Made by a program: the position numbers and the translations under genes
The notes under the pieces: generated by a model
The model's input: only the letters and a program-made list of their open reading frames with translations
The model's database searches: none
Told to the model about the DNA's origin: nothing
Shown: positions 45,841 to 56,362 of the stretch, one piece after another
Numbering within the stretch: the first letter of the stretch is position 1
Layout of the letters: every line of letters begins with the position of its first letter
Source: Macrothele yani
Taxonomy: Eukaryota; Arthropoda; Arachnida; Araneae; Macrothelidae
Length of the DNA stretch: 64,000 nt
Direction: 5' to 3'
NCBI GenBank assembly: GCA_039090855.1
Contig: CM076996.1
Span: 45,226,469 to 45,290,468, forward strand

Positions 45841-45872
45841 CGAAAATGACGGAGAAATTTACTTCGTTACAA

Positions 45873-45884
45873 TGGCGCCCGAAC
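45873..45884 (+). promoter_or_regulatory. primer binding site, tRNA-Lys type
   Basis: TGGCGCCCGAAC begins with TGG one base after the LTR. It is the complement of the 3' end of animal tRNA-Lys(UUU) including CCA. The same 12 nt occur in all four internal domains of the window. Confidence 0.85.
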
Positions 45885-45909
45885 TATCCGGATGACCCGA
45901 CCGTTCAAA

Positions 45910-45948
45910 ATCTCGCAATGGTGTGATGTTATTTCCACACCGCGAGAT
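45910..45948 (+). promoter_or_regulatory. conserved internal stem-loop
   Basis: ATCTCGC ... GGTGTG pairs with CACACC ... GCGAGAT around a 10-nt loop, with a small internal bulge. The same hairpin is present in the internal domains at 5176-5683 and twice in 40585-41591. A packaging or dimerisation role is inference. Confidence 0.7.
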
Positions 45949-46000
45949 AGGAAAAATAAGAGAATCCCTTCTCCAGCACTTCGAAAAAAATAAAAAAAAT

Positions 46001-46013
46001 AAGGGGGAGATGA
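46001..46013 (+). promoter_or_regulatory. polypurine tract
   Basis: AAGGGGGAGATGA lies directly before the 3' LTR, the place where plus-strand priming occurs in LTR elements. Equivalent tracts occur in the other copies. Confidence 0.75.
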
Positions 46014-46090
46014 TGTAACGTACCAGGAGATGTGACGTACCTGCCAGCAGGACGCACACGACATAAAGGCAAATAGCAATCAGAATGAAC

Positions 46091-46162
46091 GTCTGCGTAG
46101 CTCAGTTGGTAGAGTGACTTGTTCCGGAATAAGCGGACTCGGGTTCGATTCCCGGCGTAGAC
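46091..46162 (+). other. tRNA-like module in 3' LTR
   Basis: Same architecture as 45769-45840. T arm TCGGGTTCGATTCCCGG and acceptor pairing are intact; the D arm has GAGT instead of GAGC. Confidence 0.75.
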
Positions 46163-46197
46163 CAGAAATGACGGAGAAATTAACTTCGTTATAAGGC

Positions 46198-46794
46198 CAT
46201 AAACTGGAAGTTCTGAGCCAGGCCGGGCTTTCCAAATTAAGTTACCCGCAGACCTCTAATCTTTTCCTCTTTACAGCTTCTTTGAGAATCAAAAAACATG
46301 TTCTCAATCGCATCAGGAATTTCAATACGTATGTTTATTTATTAGAAAAATCTGGCGTAAGGGGTCACATTAGGCTAAATAACGCGAGAACAAAACTTAT
46401 ATGGAAAAAGCATATGCCTGCGGAAGTGGGAACACAAACCTCCAGGCAACAGAAAATCAACTGACCCAACGGACATAAACTTTATTTCGCCATTTCATCA
46501 AAGAAATGTCCACATGTAAAACAGTCCGTAGTCAAACGTGAATTAGTCCTACAGCACAGAGCCTCCAGTCAGTCTTGAGGTGCGTCTAATTGAGCCTTGA
46601 AAGTAAAAGAATCTTTTTGCTTGAAAATATAATAGTATCGCCTTTTTTCACACTCAGAATGTCCTCAACAACATATCAGGTCTTACGGAAGAAGAGTCCG
46701 TTTCGAGCACAAAAGTACAACGTTATGTGTTCATAATAACGCCACATAGTCTCAAACTACATTTCTTTTATAGATTTTCAGGGCTTTATGCTCC
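46198..46794. other. no recognised gene
   Basis: Spacer without recognisable features. Confidence 0.4.
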
Positions 46795-47079
46795 TTAGGC
46801 CTCTTTTTTTTCAGTAGTCACTGGAACCATCTCTATACTCGCAGGTACAAAATATCTTTCCTGGTGGTTAGGCACAGAAGCTGGCTCCTCACCTTCTGTT
46901 GCGCACATTCCGGCATACAGGGGTTTATCAAAATGAGGGAAACACTGATTACGACTGGGGTACAATGCAATGTGCCAGATCCAAATCACAGGGACGACGT
47001 CACCCGGGATGAGGTACACAAAGGTGTGAAGTACGCTGTTGGCTATCACGTAGCAGCGCCACAGTCGCAAGTCAAACAG
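46795..47079 (-). other. possible terminal exon of an unknown membrane protein
   Basis: The minus frame from a possible acceptor (ACAACAG|CTGTTTGAC at 47080) runs 94 codons to a stop at 46795: a hydrophobic segment (VLHTFVYLIPGDVVPVIWIW), then a Cys-containing linker and a polar tail ending PVTTEKKEA. Composition is more protein-like than the surrounding frames, but I do not recognise a family and the acceptor has a weak pyrimidine tract. It could also be an unrecognised transposon relic. Confidence 0.3.
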
Positions 47080-47169
47080 CTGTTGTCGAGTAATTGTATA
47101 CAATGTCAGATCTCAGTGATCTCAAAAAATTCATGAGCTCAGTAACTAGAGCGGCAGAAATAGTAGATG

Positions 47170-47899
47170 TAACAATTGTATCGAATATTATATATACCTA
47201 GCATAAAGAACACGCCGTTGCCTCCAAACGTGCGAATTGTGGGCGCCATACCACGACGTTAGATAGGGATAACCGAACGCTGGCATAGATTTGTACGACG
47301 GAAGCACAAGACCACCGCACCGCAAATAGCAGCAGAGTTGAACTTCAATTAGATTGATCCCATTTCTGTCATAACAGTTTGTTTGGAACTCTATCGTGCT
47401 GGTATTTACGGCCGTGCTGCAATCCACAAACCTCTGATTACCAACATTAATGCAAAAGAACGAAAAAAAACCCGTGTAAAATGGTGCAAAGCACATAAAA
47501 ACTGGGATGCTAAAGACTGGCAACGTGTCATCTGGTCTGATAAATCGTGCTTCACATTGCTTTCCACCACTGCGTACGTCTGGCGAAATATTGTAAAAGC
47601 GCACAACCCCGACTTTTGGTTCCGTCTGTGAAACCTGGAGCTGTGAGGTGCCATATCATGACATTTTTTAGGGTCATTTGTTGCATGACCCTAAAGAACC
47701 TGCAACATTGGGTGCAGGCATTGCCTGCACCCAATGTTGCAGGCATTGTTCCTCCATGACCGTCTCTGGTTTCAAACAGATACTGCACCCGTGCATTGTG
47801 CAAAACGTGTCAAGCTGCGATTTGCAGAGCATGAAAATAAGGTACAGCAACTATCCTGGCCACCTCAATCTCTAGATCTCAATATTATTTGTAGGAGTA
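47170..47899 (+). mobile_element. Tc1-like remnant, interrupted by a second Tc1
   Basis: Plus frame pieces: YGRAAIHKPLIT, KTRVKWCKAHKNWDAKDW, VIWSDKSCFTLL, WFQTDTAPVHCAKR and WPPQSLDLNII. The reading then breaks at TA 47898-47899, where the next element inserted, and resumes at 49351 with IWSER-like codons. Two perfect palindromes disrupt the part between catalytic residues (47667-47695, 47699-47743). Confidence 0.75.
47667..47743. repeat. two adjacent perfect hairpins
   Basis: Arms 47667-47677/47685-47695 (11 bp, TTTAGGGTCAT) and 47699-47719/47723-47743 (21 bp, loop ATT). They lie within a Tc1 coding relic whose expected sequence is replaced. Confidence 0.9.
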
Positions 47900-49348
47900 C
47901 ACTGACGGGAAAAAAATCCTAACACCAAGAAGGGGCTGTGTTAGATAAACGACAGTTGGTAGGCGGTGAGAGTACATCTTTAAGATGACGTCTATGCAAA
48001 TTTCGCGATCGGCGCATACGTGTGGCGCTAGTAGCGCTCCTCGGAACATGCAAAGCAGGTTTGCTGTAAATACGCGCTGTAACGTTCGTGAGCGTTAGTT
48101 ATCGTTGAGATTCAACGTAGTGTGTTGATGTTAGTCAAGCATGCCTTTAAGAAGACGAAGAAGCCATTATCAACAGCTCACGGAGTTTGAACGAGGTCGT
48201 GTAATAGGGCTACGAGAAGGTGGATTTTCTTTCCGCAATATTGCAGAACGACTTGGCAGGAATGTAGCCACTGTGTATGATTGTTGGCAGCGGTGGTCAA
48301 GGGAAGGTACTGCCTCACGAAGACCGGGTTCCGGCGGGCCACGTGGCACTACTAAGAGGAAAGACCGCCGTGTACGGCGTATGGCCGTGGCGCATCGTAC
48401 CGCGTCTGCGGCAGCAATTCGAGCTGCAGTTGCCACTACAGTGGTACAACGAACTGTTACAAATCGGTTACTTGAAGGACAGCTCCGAGCCAGACGCCTT
48501 GTAGCGTGCATTCCATTTACTCCAAACCACTGCCGTTTGCGACGTCAGTGGTGTCAAGCTAGAGCTCATTGGAGGACGGAGTGGAGATCTGTTGTGTTTT
48601 CTGATGAAAACCGGTTCTTCCTGGGTGCCAGTGATGGCCGTGTGTTGGTTAGAAGGCGGCCAGGTGAGCGCCTGCAACCAACCTGTCTGCGGCCGAGACA
48701 CACTGGACCTACACCTAGAGTTATGGTCTGGGGAGCAATTTTCTATGACAGCAGGAGCACTCTCGTGGTTATAGCAGGAGCACTCTCGTGGTTATCCCAC
48801 GCATCCCGACGGCACAGTTGTACGTCGGTCTGGTGATTCAACCTGTTGTGCTGCCATCCATGAACAGCATTCCAGGGGGTGTTTTCCAACAGGATAACGC
48901 TCGCCCGCATACCGCTGTTGTAACCCAACATGCTCTACAGAGTGTCGACATGTTGCCGTGGCCTGCTAGATCACCAGATATTTCACCAATCGAGCACGTA
49001 TGGGACATCATTGGACGACAACTCCAGCGTCACCCCCAACCAGCATTAACCGTCCCTGTATTGACCGACCAAGTGCCACAGGCATGGAACTCCATCCCAG
49101 AAACTGACATCCAGCACCTGTACGACACAATGCATGAACGTTTGCGTGCTTGCATTCAACATTCTGGCGGTTACACCGGTTATTAATGTACCAGAATATC
49201 ACATTTAAAAATGCTTTTCTCGCGCTTACAATAAGCTGTGATCTTGAAACCTTAATCGATTAAATATGTTACCTGTACAAATGTATTGCCGCCATTTCAT
49301 TCCTCTACAGCTATTTTTTCGTGGTGTTGGGATTTTTTTCCGTCAGTG
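47900..49348 (+). mobile_element. Tc1-like transposon (family 5), nested in another Tc1
   Basis: Termini CACTGACGGGAAAAAAATCC (47900) and the complement of CACTGACGGAAAAAAATCCC (49348) are TA-flanked. The insertion split an older Tc1 at its SLDLNII motif. Confidence 0.93.
48141..49186 (+). pseudogene. Tc1 transposase broken by one 23-bp tandem duplication
   Basis: Starts MPLRRRRSHYQQLTEFERGR at 48141 and ends GGYTGY at 49186. The HTH includes FRNIAERLGRNVATVYDCW; the core has VVFSDENRFF, QQDNARPHTAV and SPDISPIEHVWDII, a complete DD34E triad. The only break seen is the direct repeat of 23 bp at 48750-48772 and 48773-48795 (AGCAGGAGCACTCTCGTGG...), which shifts the frame between the two parts. 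Confidence 0.9.
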
Positions 49349-49466
49349 TATTTGGAGCGAAAGGTAATATCACTCTTTCCACCTCCAACATAACTGGCAC
49401 AGCTGAAACATATTTTATAGGAAGAATAGTCTCAAATTCCACTGTCGTATGTGAATGATTTGTATA

Positions 49467-50190
49467 AGTAAAGCTATGCAAAAAATCCGATTTATTACCG
49501 TAAAACTATAAGTGTTCCCAAGCTTTCGCACATGAAACAGATCGCTTTTTCAAGTAAGATAGATAGAAACTGCAAACTGAATAACAGCACGCTTCAACAA
49601 TTTGAACTCGGTGGCTTGACTTGACAATAAGCAAATAGATACGATGTAATTTTTATTCAAAGACACGAGGCGTCACGTTGATTGGACACCCGGTATCCTG
49701 GTAGAAGAAAGGCGTTATTTGAAGAAGTGGTTCCAAATTCGTGGCACCTCTACAGAGACACTATCATTGCAAGCGTCACTGTTGGTAATGATTTGCAAGA
49801 CGGGATGATATAAATAAATTAACTACACCTACTCTACCCCTAAAACTACCGCGATTCGAGGAACCTTGGATGTCATTACCAACAGTGAGGCTTGCATTGA
49901 TAGCGTCTCTCTAGAGCTGCCACGAATTTGGAACCAGTTCTTCAAATAATGCCTACCAGCATACCGCGTGCCTAACCAACGTGACATCTCGTGTCTTTGA
50001 ATGAAAAATACATCACATTTTTTTGTTTATTGTCAAGTCACCGCGTTCAACTTTTTGTGGCATTGTATTATTCAGATTGCAGGTTTTGTCGATCTACCTT
50101 GAAAAAGCTTTCTGGTTGATGTGCGAAAGCTTGGGAACATTTGATTTATAGTCTTACGCCAATAAATCGGATTTTTTGTATAGCTTTACT
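49467..50190. mobile_element. long inverted-repeat element A
   Basis: Arms of about 320 bp (49467-49791 and 49872-50190) are diverged reverse complements with an 80-bp spacer. Both ends read AGTAAAGCTATRCAAAAAAT. Each arm contains CTTGAAAAAGC followed 14-17 nt later by GCGAAAGCTTGG. No coding sequence. Confidence 0.8.
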
Positions 50191-50194
50191 GTAG

Positions 50195-50960
50195 TTGATG
50201 TACAGTTACTCGTTAGTAATTTGATTTGTATATTCCAAGTCGAATTGCTTCTGTTCTGAAAAGCTCTATGTGGGCCTACAGCTTATTAATCAAAAGTTCT
50301 CCACAAACAGTAAGTGTTTCCATTATTTTGATAAACCCCTGCACACCGTCATGAGGAAGTCTTTCTCTTTCAGGAAAGGCTGAAAACCAAACTGCAGTCT
50401 CGTGTTTCGGTTTGGTACACTTTCTGCAGAGTTTTACAGACGCAGTTTATGGAATCCTCGCTTGATAATCGCCCATCCATATGAAGCTGAGCACTTCCTT
50501 TTTGATACGAAGCCTTACGAGTCCCAGATTTCAGAAGTGATAATTTTAGGGATCGGAATGTTCTCTCGCAATATTTTCACAGGGCACTAAGGCACTGTAA
50601 ATCAAGGAGTTACCTACTTCCACCGGTACAGATTTAACATAAACTGTTTAATATCAGGAGTCACCGCAAAACCAGCATGCATTGGCGTGGTTAAAGAATT
50701 TTCCATGCACGAAGGTAAAGGCCAAAGATATATTCATTTTTACAGTGTGTTGCAAACATAGTATTACGTCGAACCATCACTTCAACAACAGCCTTCCACA
50801 CAGTCTCGCTAATTACTAGGAGAATGCCAAATGAACAGATAATGCGATGAATCAGGAAAGGACAATAAAAAAGCAAGTTTGCACTGCTACGAATTAGTCA
50901 CAAGCTCTCCAGGAATATCAATAACTGACAATATTCATTGGGAAGTATCCAGGTGCGCAA
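50195..50960. other. no recognised gene
   Basis: Spacer; no domain recognised. Confidence 0.45.
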
Positions 50961-50961
50961 A

Positions 50962-51168
50962 GCCGCCCCGGTGACTAACTGGCCAGAGATATAGGTTTCT
51001 GGTTAGTTGTACGCTTTGGCTCCGGGTTCGAGTCCTGGATGAGGCATGGTTGGTAGGCTGTCCTACGCCCTTGTAACCACTAGCCTTAAATTAGGGACGG
51101 GTGACAGCTTATTGCCTTCATATTTGCCCATTGTGGAAACTCAAGAGGGTTTCTTTGGAAAAAAAAAG
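50962..51168 (+). mobile_element. SINE-A, strongly diverged
   Basis: GCCGCCCCGGTGACTAACTG at the head, GGGTTCGAGTCC as box B, AAATTAGGGACGGGTGAC in the body and an A-rich end. The region between boxes A and B is rearranged. Confidence 0.75.
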
Positions 51169-51633
51169 TACAAAGTCGTAGCGTTTAGATTATAAAGCCG
51201 CCCCCGTTTAGACCATAGTTCGATTTGCAAGCCCGGTAGACTAAATACGAAGGATATCGAGAATATCCATAGTAAAGATATAAAAGCTGGATGTAAAGAA
51301 CGATGATACAGACAGAATACAGAGAAATGTAAAGAATGGCATATATGCGGTAGTAAAATCAACTACAATGGACAGAGTTTAATGAGAGTTGGTACAGACA
51401 AATATACAGGGTGCATAGGATAGCCCCTTTACCCTGGAATAACTTGCGAACGGAGAGAGGTACAGTTATGTAAGTGAGATAACGGTATGGTAAAGCGACC
51501 ACGCCCAATCGAATGCAACCAATAGCAGCGCCCCTAGTGGCGAAATGCGGAAGTTAGCTATTGCAAAACGAAAACGAAAAAAGATAGATCAAAATTTTCA
51601 ACTACAAAGTTGTATAACATCAATTAATTAGTA

Positions 51634-51817
51634 TGTAACGTACCAGGAGAGGAGATGTGACGTACCTGCCAGCAGGACGCACACGACATAAAGGCAGATA
51701 GGAATCAGAACAAATGTCCGCGTAGCTTAATTGGTAGAGCAACTTATTCCGGAATGAGGGGACCCGGGTTCGAACCCCGGCGCGGATAAAAATGACGGAG
51801 AAATTCACTTCGTTATA
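51634..51817 (+). mobile_element. TRIM solo LTR with a local empty-site comparison
   Basis: 184-bp LTR (TGTAACGTACC to CGTTATA) flanked by AGTA (51630-51633, 51818-51821). The opposite arm of the host inverted repeat (about 52470, reverse complement) has uninterrupted ATTAATTAGTACAAAACG, which is the pre-insertion sequence with one AGTA. Confidence 0.92.
51716..51787 (+). other. tRNA-like module in solo LTR
   Basis: 72 nt. Acceptor GTCCGCG pairs with CGCGGAT (first pair G-T), D arm GCTTAATTGGTAGAGC, T arm CCGGGTTCGAACCCCGG. Compared with 45769-45840, acceptor pair 4-69 is C-G instead of T-A and pair 5-68 is G-C instead of G-T. Confidence 0.75.
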
Positions 51818-52699
51818 AGTACAAAACGACATTTGTTTTACACAGATAAGATAAATTGTCGCCTAAATACCCTAAAATGTCCGAAATCGATACGCAACCT
51901 TTTGTGTGAACATTTGAAGGGAACAGGCATAGGTATGAGCAAATGCACAAATTTATTGCATAAATGCGTACTTGTGTCAATACAGTTTGATGATGTCAGA
52001 CAAAACAAAAAAAAAAGGGCAAACTGGCGCACAGTGATAAAAAGTTAATGTCGAGTATGTTCGAAGAGTTCGCCATTGCCCACGATACACATTTGTATAC
52101 GTGAAAGTAACTGTGTGCATGCACATTCCTCAGCATGGAAGGTGTCACACTATTGCAAGCATCTGTAACACGACGGCGTAGATCCAGCAGACTTGTAGGC
52201 GCTGTTGCATACACCTGATTTTTTACGTAACCCCAGAAACCCAAGCTCACCATTCTCACACAGCGTACGTAGACCTAAACTTCTGATCAGGGTACATCCT
52301 GCTACTGGTTTTTATATCGTACGTACGGTATAACGTCACAATCTGCATTTGCATACGACTACATTTGCGAAATGTGAATATGCAGATTCAAATCGTCGCG
52401 CATCGATTTCGGACATTGTAGGGTGTTCAGGCGACAATTTATCTTATCCGTGTGAAACAAATGTCGTTTTGTACTAATTAATTGATGCTCTACAGCTTTG
52501 TATTTGGAAATTTTGCTCTGTCTCTTTTCGTTTTCGATTTGCAATGGCTAACTTACGCATTTCGTCACTACGGACGCTGCTATTGGTTGCATTCGATCGG
52601 GCGTAGTCGCTTTACTATACCGTTATCTCACTTGCATAACTGTACCTCTCTCCGTTTGCAAGTTATTCCAGGCTAAAGGGACTTTCCTATGCATCCTGT

Positions 52700-54077
52700 A
52701 TATCAATAACGCAGCAATGCACAGCAGAAAAGAAATTGCATCACCGCTTGAGAAGGAAGCTTCCGCATGGCAGTCCAAAAGTAATGCAACAAGTGGTGAG
52801 GATTTTGAGGGGCTAACAGGGAGTGCGATTACCCTGAACAGCGATACAGCTTGCACAACAAGGCTGTGAATGAGAGTTTGTTTAAAAGGCTGTGAATGAG
52901 AGTTTGGGGCAATAAGTGCCACTCCTCCACCAAGGCGCGGCGGAGTACCGGAAGGGTTTGAGGAGGGGATCCTGGCTTAAAATTGCTCTTCTGAGAGCAT
53001 CCGAACCATTCTCTATCGGGTTCACATCCGGAGATCTCGCGGGCCACTCCGTCCTGTGAATATCCTCGCTCTCCAGGTATTGGTGGACTAGCCGAGCCCA
53101 GCATACCGCTGTTGTACGCACGTGAGGCAGGATAACCTCGGTACAATAGCGGACACCAGTGACTGAACCTCCTTGGAAGATGTGGAGGTTAGTACGGCTA
53201 CCAAGCATGATACCGCCACAAACGAGAACTCCGCCAACTCCAAACCGGTCCCTTTCGATGATGTTGGAGGTGTGATTGCGTGTTCCCTGCTCTCTCCAGA
53301 AGTGTATACGTCCAGAATCGCTCGTCAGACTAAATCGGCTCTCATCCGTAAAGAGAACTCGACCCCATTGCTGATGTATCCAGTTCTTGTGTTCCTGGCA
53401 CCAAAGAAACCGCCGTCTCCGATGACCAGGCGTTAATGGCACACACCTTACTGGTCGTCATGCAAATAGACTACCTTTGTGCAGCCTCCTGGCCACGGTA
53501 AAACGCGATAACGGACGTCCAGTTGTCTGTTGCATGTGTCTTGTGATTTCTCCCGCTGTCTATCGTCTGTCTCTTCTCGCCTGTAGGACAATATACCGGT
53601 CGTCCGCCGCCGTGGTTGCTCGTGGACGACCACTGCTAAACTCTCGGACAGCTGTTCCTGTCGTTTGAAATGCTCTCCAAGCTCATGAAACGATGCTGTG
53701 AGCGATCCCGAACTCCTCGGCCACACTAGTCATACTTCGACTTTCGTCCAACTTCCCAATGACGCGACCTCGGGTAAAGTCATCCAGATGTCGTCTACTG
53801 GATTGCCTGTTGGCCACATCACATGGTGGTAGCAACTCGACGTCGTTCAAACCGATATACACCGTGCAATAGCTTTCACCGAATTGCTGAGCGTACACCG
53901 CCCGTGTGCTTTATACCCTTCCGACACCCCTCCCCCTACGTCATGCTGCATATATGCGCCTGCCCTACCGCACCGGACCCTAGTCTATCTCCTGAGTGGT
54001 CTTTCGGTCCGTTCTGCCTGCTCGTTCCGCTGTTATGCTAATTTCTCCTCTTCGTCCTTAATTTTTGCACACCAGTG
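52700..54077 (-). mobile_element. Tc1-like remnant
   Basis: The right terminus, complement of CACTGGTGTGCAAAAATTAAG, ends at 54077 beside TA. Minus frames give RRHLDDFTRGRVIGKLDESR, PLTPGHRRRRFLWCQEHKNW, VLFTDESRFSLTSDSGR and ARSPDVNPIENG. The segment with the second catalytic D is deleted. A 26-bp tandem duplication (AAGGCTGTGAATGAGAGTTT) lies near 52861-52907. The left terminus is missing where the neighbouring element begins. Confidence 0.75.
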
Positions 54078-56055
54078 TAGCTACCGTCGGGAGTGATCGG
54101 CTGCTGCTTTACATGAAGTCCACTGAATGATTTCGATAGAGAAGTTTTTTAAACAGACTTTTCGAGATTTGTTTTCAAATTCCCTATAGTGTAATATAAA
54201 TTAGTTTATTCAATGGCGTAAAACAGTGTATACAAGTTGCCAAGCTTTCGCTCTCCATCTGGGAGGCTTTTTCAAGACAGCGGTTGTACATAAAATGCAA
54301 AGAATTCGAACGCGTAAGATAACTTTTGAAAAAAAGCGGAGCGACTTATTTCCATCCCTCAATAATGCATGCCAAACCATTGGTATTTCCGCAGAGACAG
54401 CATCACTGCATGCTGAGTCAACTCCCCTGACTAGAAAGGCGTACATAGTGATGTAGGATGTCGTTCTTGTGACGTCCAGCCGTCAAGGTGCCTCCTAAAA
54501 ACACGTGCAGTGGCGTGCGCCCATTCAACATGATGTTAGCCCAAACCAGGAGTCCTTCACCCCCGTAGTGGTCTATTTCCTTAATGCTGGAGGGAACATC
54601 TAGGGCTTCCCGCTCTCTCCAAATGTATACACGTCAAGAATCCGTGTTTAGGCTGTACCGCGACTCGTCACTGAAGAGAACACATGCCTGTTGATCAGGG
54701 CTGATGTTGTCGGACTGAATTCAGGCAAGGCCCTTCCGTGTGAGTGGGATACACAGAACAATAGCCTTCTTGCATACATAACTCTCTCGTGGAGTCTTCT
54801 GTAAATTGTTTTCCTCGATATCGTGGTTCTCGTAGCAGGTGAGAGCTCCTGCGAGAGTTGCCTGGCTGTCGATTCCCTATTGCGGCAAGTTGTTAGAAAC
54901 AAATACCGGTTGTCTTGACTTGTGGTTCGTGGGGGATCCTTCTTTCGGTTTCCTGGAACTGTCTGCAGAGATTGGAGGCCACTGTCCTCGACATTTTCAA
55001 CCACCTTGCTATCTCAGCTTTCGATTGGACCCGCTTCCAATCGCTCTCCCCTTAAACAGTCTTCCAAGCGATGGTTACACTAATAGTCTAACTCAAGCTT
55101 CAATTGCCGCATCCCGCTCAGCTCAACATTTATCAAAGTCGCGTGCTGCCAGATCGATGACGTATGGTCGTCATTTGTACAGAAGATATCACAGTGTTGC
55201 TTGGGTACGTCGACTAAGCGTTTGCATATACATCTCTGAACATTTTTTACAATCGGTCCTCGCGTTTTGATCATATTCTCGAATTTGTATTTGTCACGTT
55301 AATTTTAGACACCAATTTAGAACGCCAATAAGATACAGAGTATCCATCGCTTATATCTCAGGCTGTACATACTGGTTGAAGAATCGTGTACGCAAATATT
55401 ACATCGTTGCAGCTATAAAATCACCGATCACTTTATTCCGTGTAATATCTAACAGCAAGGAGAGACAATACGAGAAAGAAAAAGCGGATATGTACGATAT
55501 ACTGTTAGTATTCTCTGACAGCACAGAATAGTTATACATCGGAATGACATAGCGATCATTAGCCACTACGTGTAAAGAACACACGAGAAGTGTCAACCAG
55601 GAAATGCAGAATACGTCGCTTGGCAGTGAAGTCATGCACGGGAAGCCGTTCCTATATTAGAAGAGTTACACGAACTTTAAAGAAGCTACCATCAGAGAAA
55701 CATCCTCCTCAGCAAGCTAGTATGCAGTGATGCTGTCTCTGCGGAAATACCAATGGTTTGGTATGCATTATTGAGGGATGGAAATAAGTCGCCCCGCTAT
55801 TTTCAAAAGTTATCTTACGCGTTCGAATTCTTTTGCATTTTATGTACAACCGCTGTCTTGAAAAAGCCTCCCAGATAGAGAGCGAAAGCTTGGAGACTTG
55901 TATGCTCTGTTTTACGAAATTGAATAAACTAATTTATATTACACTATAGGGAATTTGAAAACAAATCTCGAAACGTCTGTTTAAAAAACTTCTGTATCGA
56001 AATAATTCTGCGGACTTTATGTAAAGCAGCAGCCGATCACTTCCCAAGGTAGCTA
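54078..56055. mobile_element. long inverted-repeat element B with Tc1 fragment inside
   Basis: Arms of about 345 bp (54078 to about 54428, about 55718 to 56055) are highly similar reverse complements, starting TAGCTACC and ending GGTAGCTA. Each contains CTTGAAAAAGCCTCCCAGAT and GAGAGCGAAAGCTTGG on one strand. A Tc1 relic fills much of the middle. The arms carry no open frame of note. Confidence 0.8.
54470..55070 (-). mobile_element. Tc1-like remnant between the arms of element B
   Basis: Minus reading gives SQDNRYLFLTTCRNRESTAR, ISRKTIYRRLHERVMYARR, CVSHSHGRALPEF and VWANIMLNGRTPLHVF, the usual order of a Tc1 N-terminal and central part. No termini and no complete triad. Confidence 0.6.
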
Positions 56056-56362
56056 TCAGAATCGAAAAGTCTATAAAAAAAAAAAAAAAAAAAACTGCTG
56101 TGCAACTTGTAAGAAAACGGAATGCGTTCCAACTCTCACATTTGAGACAGTAGCAAACCGAAACATTAAAAATACGTTCGTTTGCTAGATTGTCCTGACA
56201 TGAAATTTTGGACGGGGAGGACATCTATCTCTTAGTCAAACCATCAACGGAAGAGAATATGATGGAGGTTTTATTTAAAACCAAAGCGAAAAAAAATATA
56301 GTGGTTAAACCTTTGCTTCATAATTTTTGTGATAACTATAGTACTTAAGTGGCATCTATGTA

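Larger units (their letters stand above)
45692..46193 (+). mobile_element. TRIM LTR element with tRNA-like LTRs, reference copy
   Basis: 502 bp: 5' LTR 45692-45871, internal 45872-46013, 3' LTR 46014-46193, flanked by AGGC (45688-45691, 46194-46197). LTRs run from TGTAACG to CGTTRYA and differ at about a dozen of 180 positions by eye. Primer site, internal hairpin and purine tract are listed separately. There is no reading frame of note. LTR parts in order: about 70-nt leader, AATAAA (45763-45768), tRNA-like 72-mer, then a tail with GAAATGACGGAGAAATT. I infer replication by an LTR retrotransposon acting in trans. Confidence 0.9.
51407..52698 (-). mobile_element. mariner-like element with about 300-bp inverted repeats
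   Basis: CAGGGTGCATAGGA (51407) and the complement of CAGGATGCATAGGA (52698), TA-flanked. The inverted arms run about 300 bp. Inside, a minus frame near 52259-52100 reads GFWGYVKNQVYATAPTSLLD and then VTPSMLRNV, matching the C-terminal LWGYLK...VY block of some mariner-like transposases. The rest of the transposase is gone. The left arm carries a TRIM solo LTR. Confidence 0.75.

Noticed and set aside
54230..54300. Hammerhead ribozyme in the GCGAAAGC motif
   Set aside because: The CUGAUGA core is not present (CAGATGG instead), so the motif is reported without a ribozyme claim.
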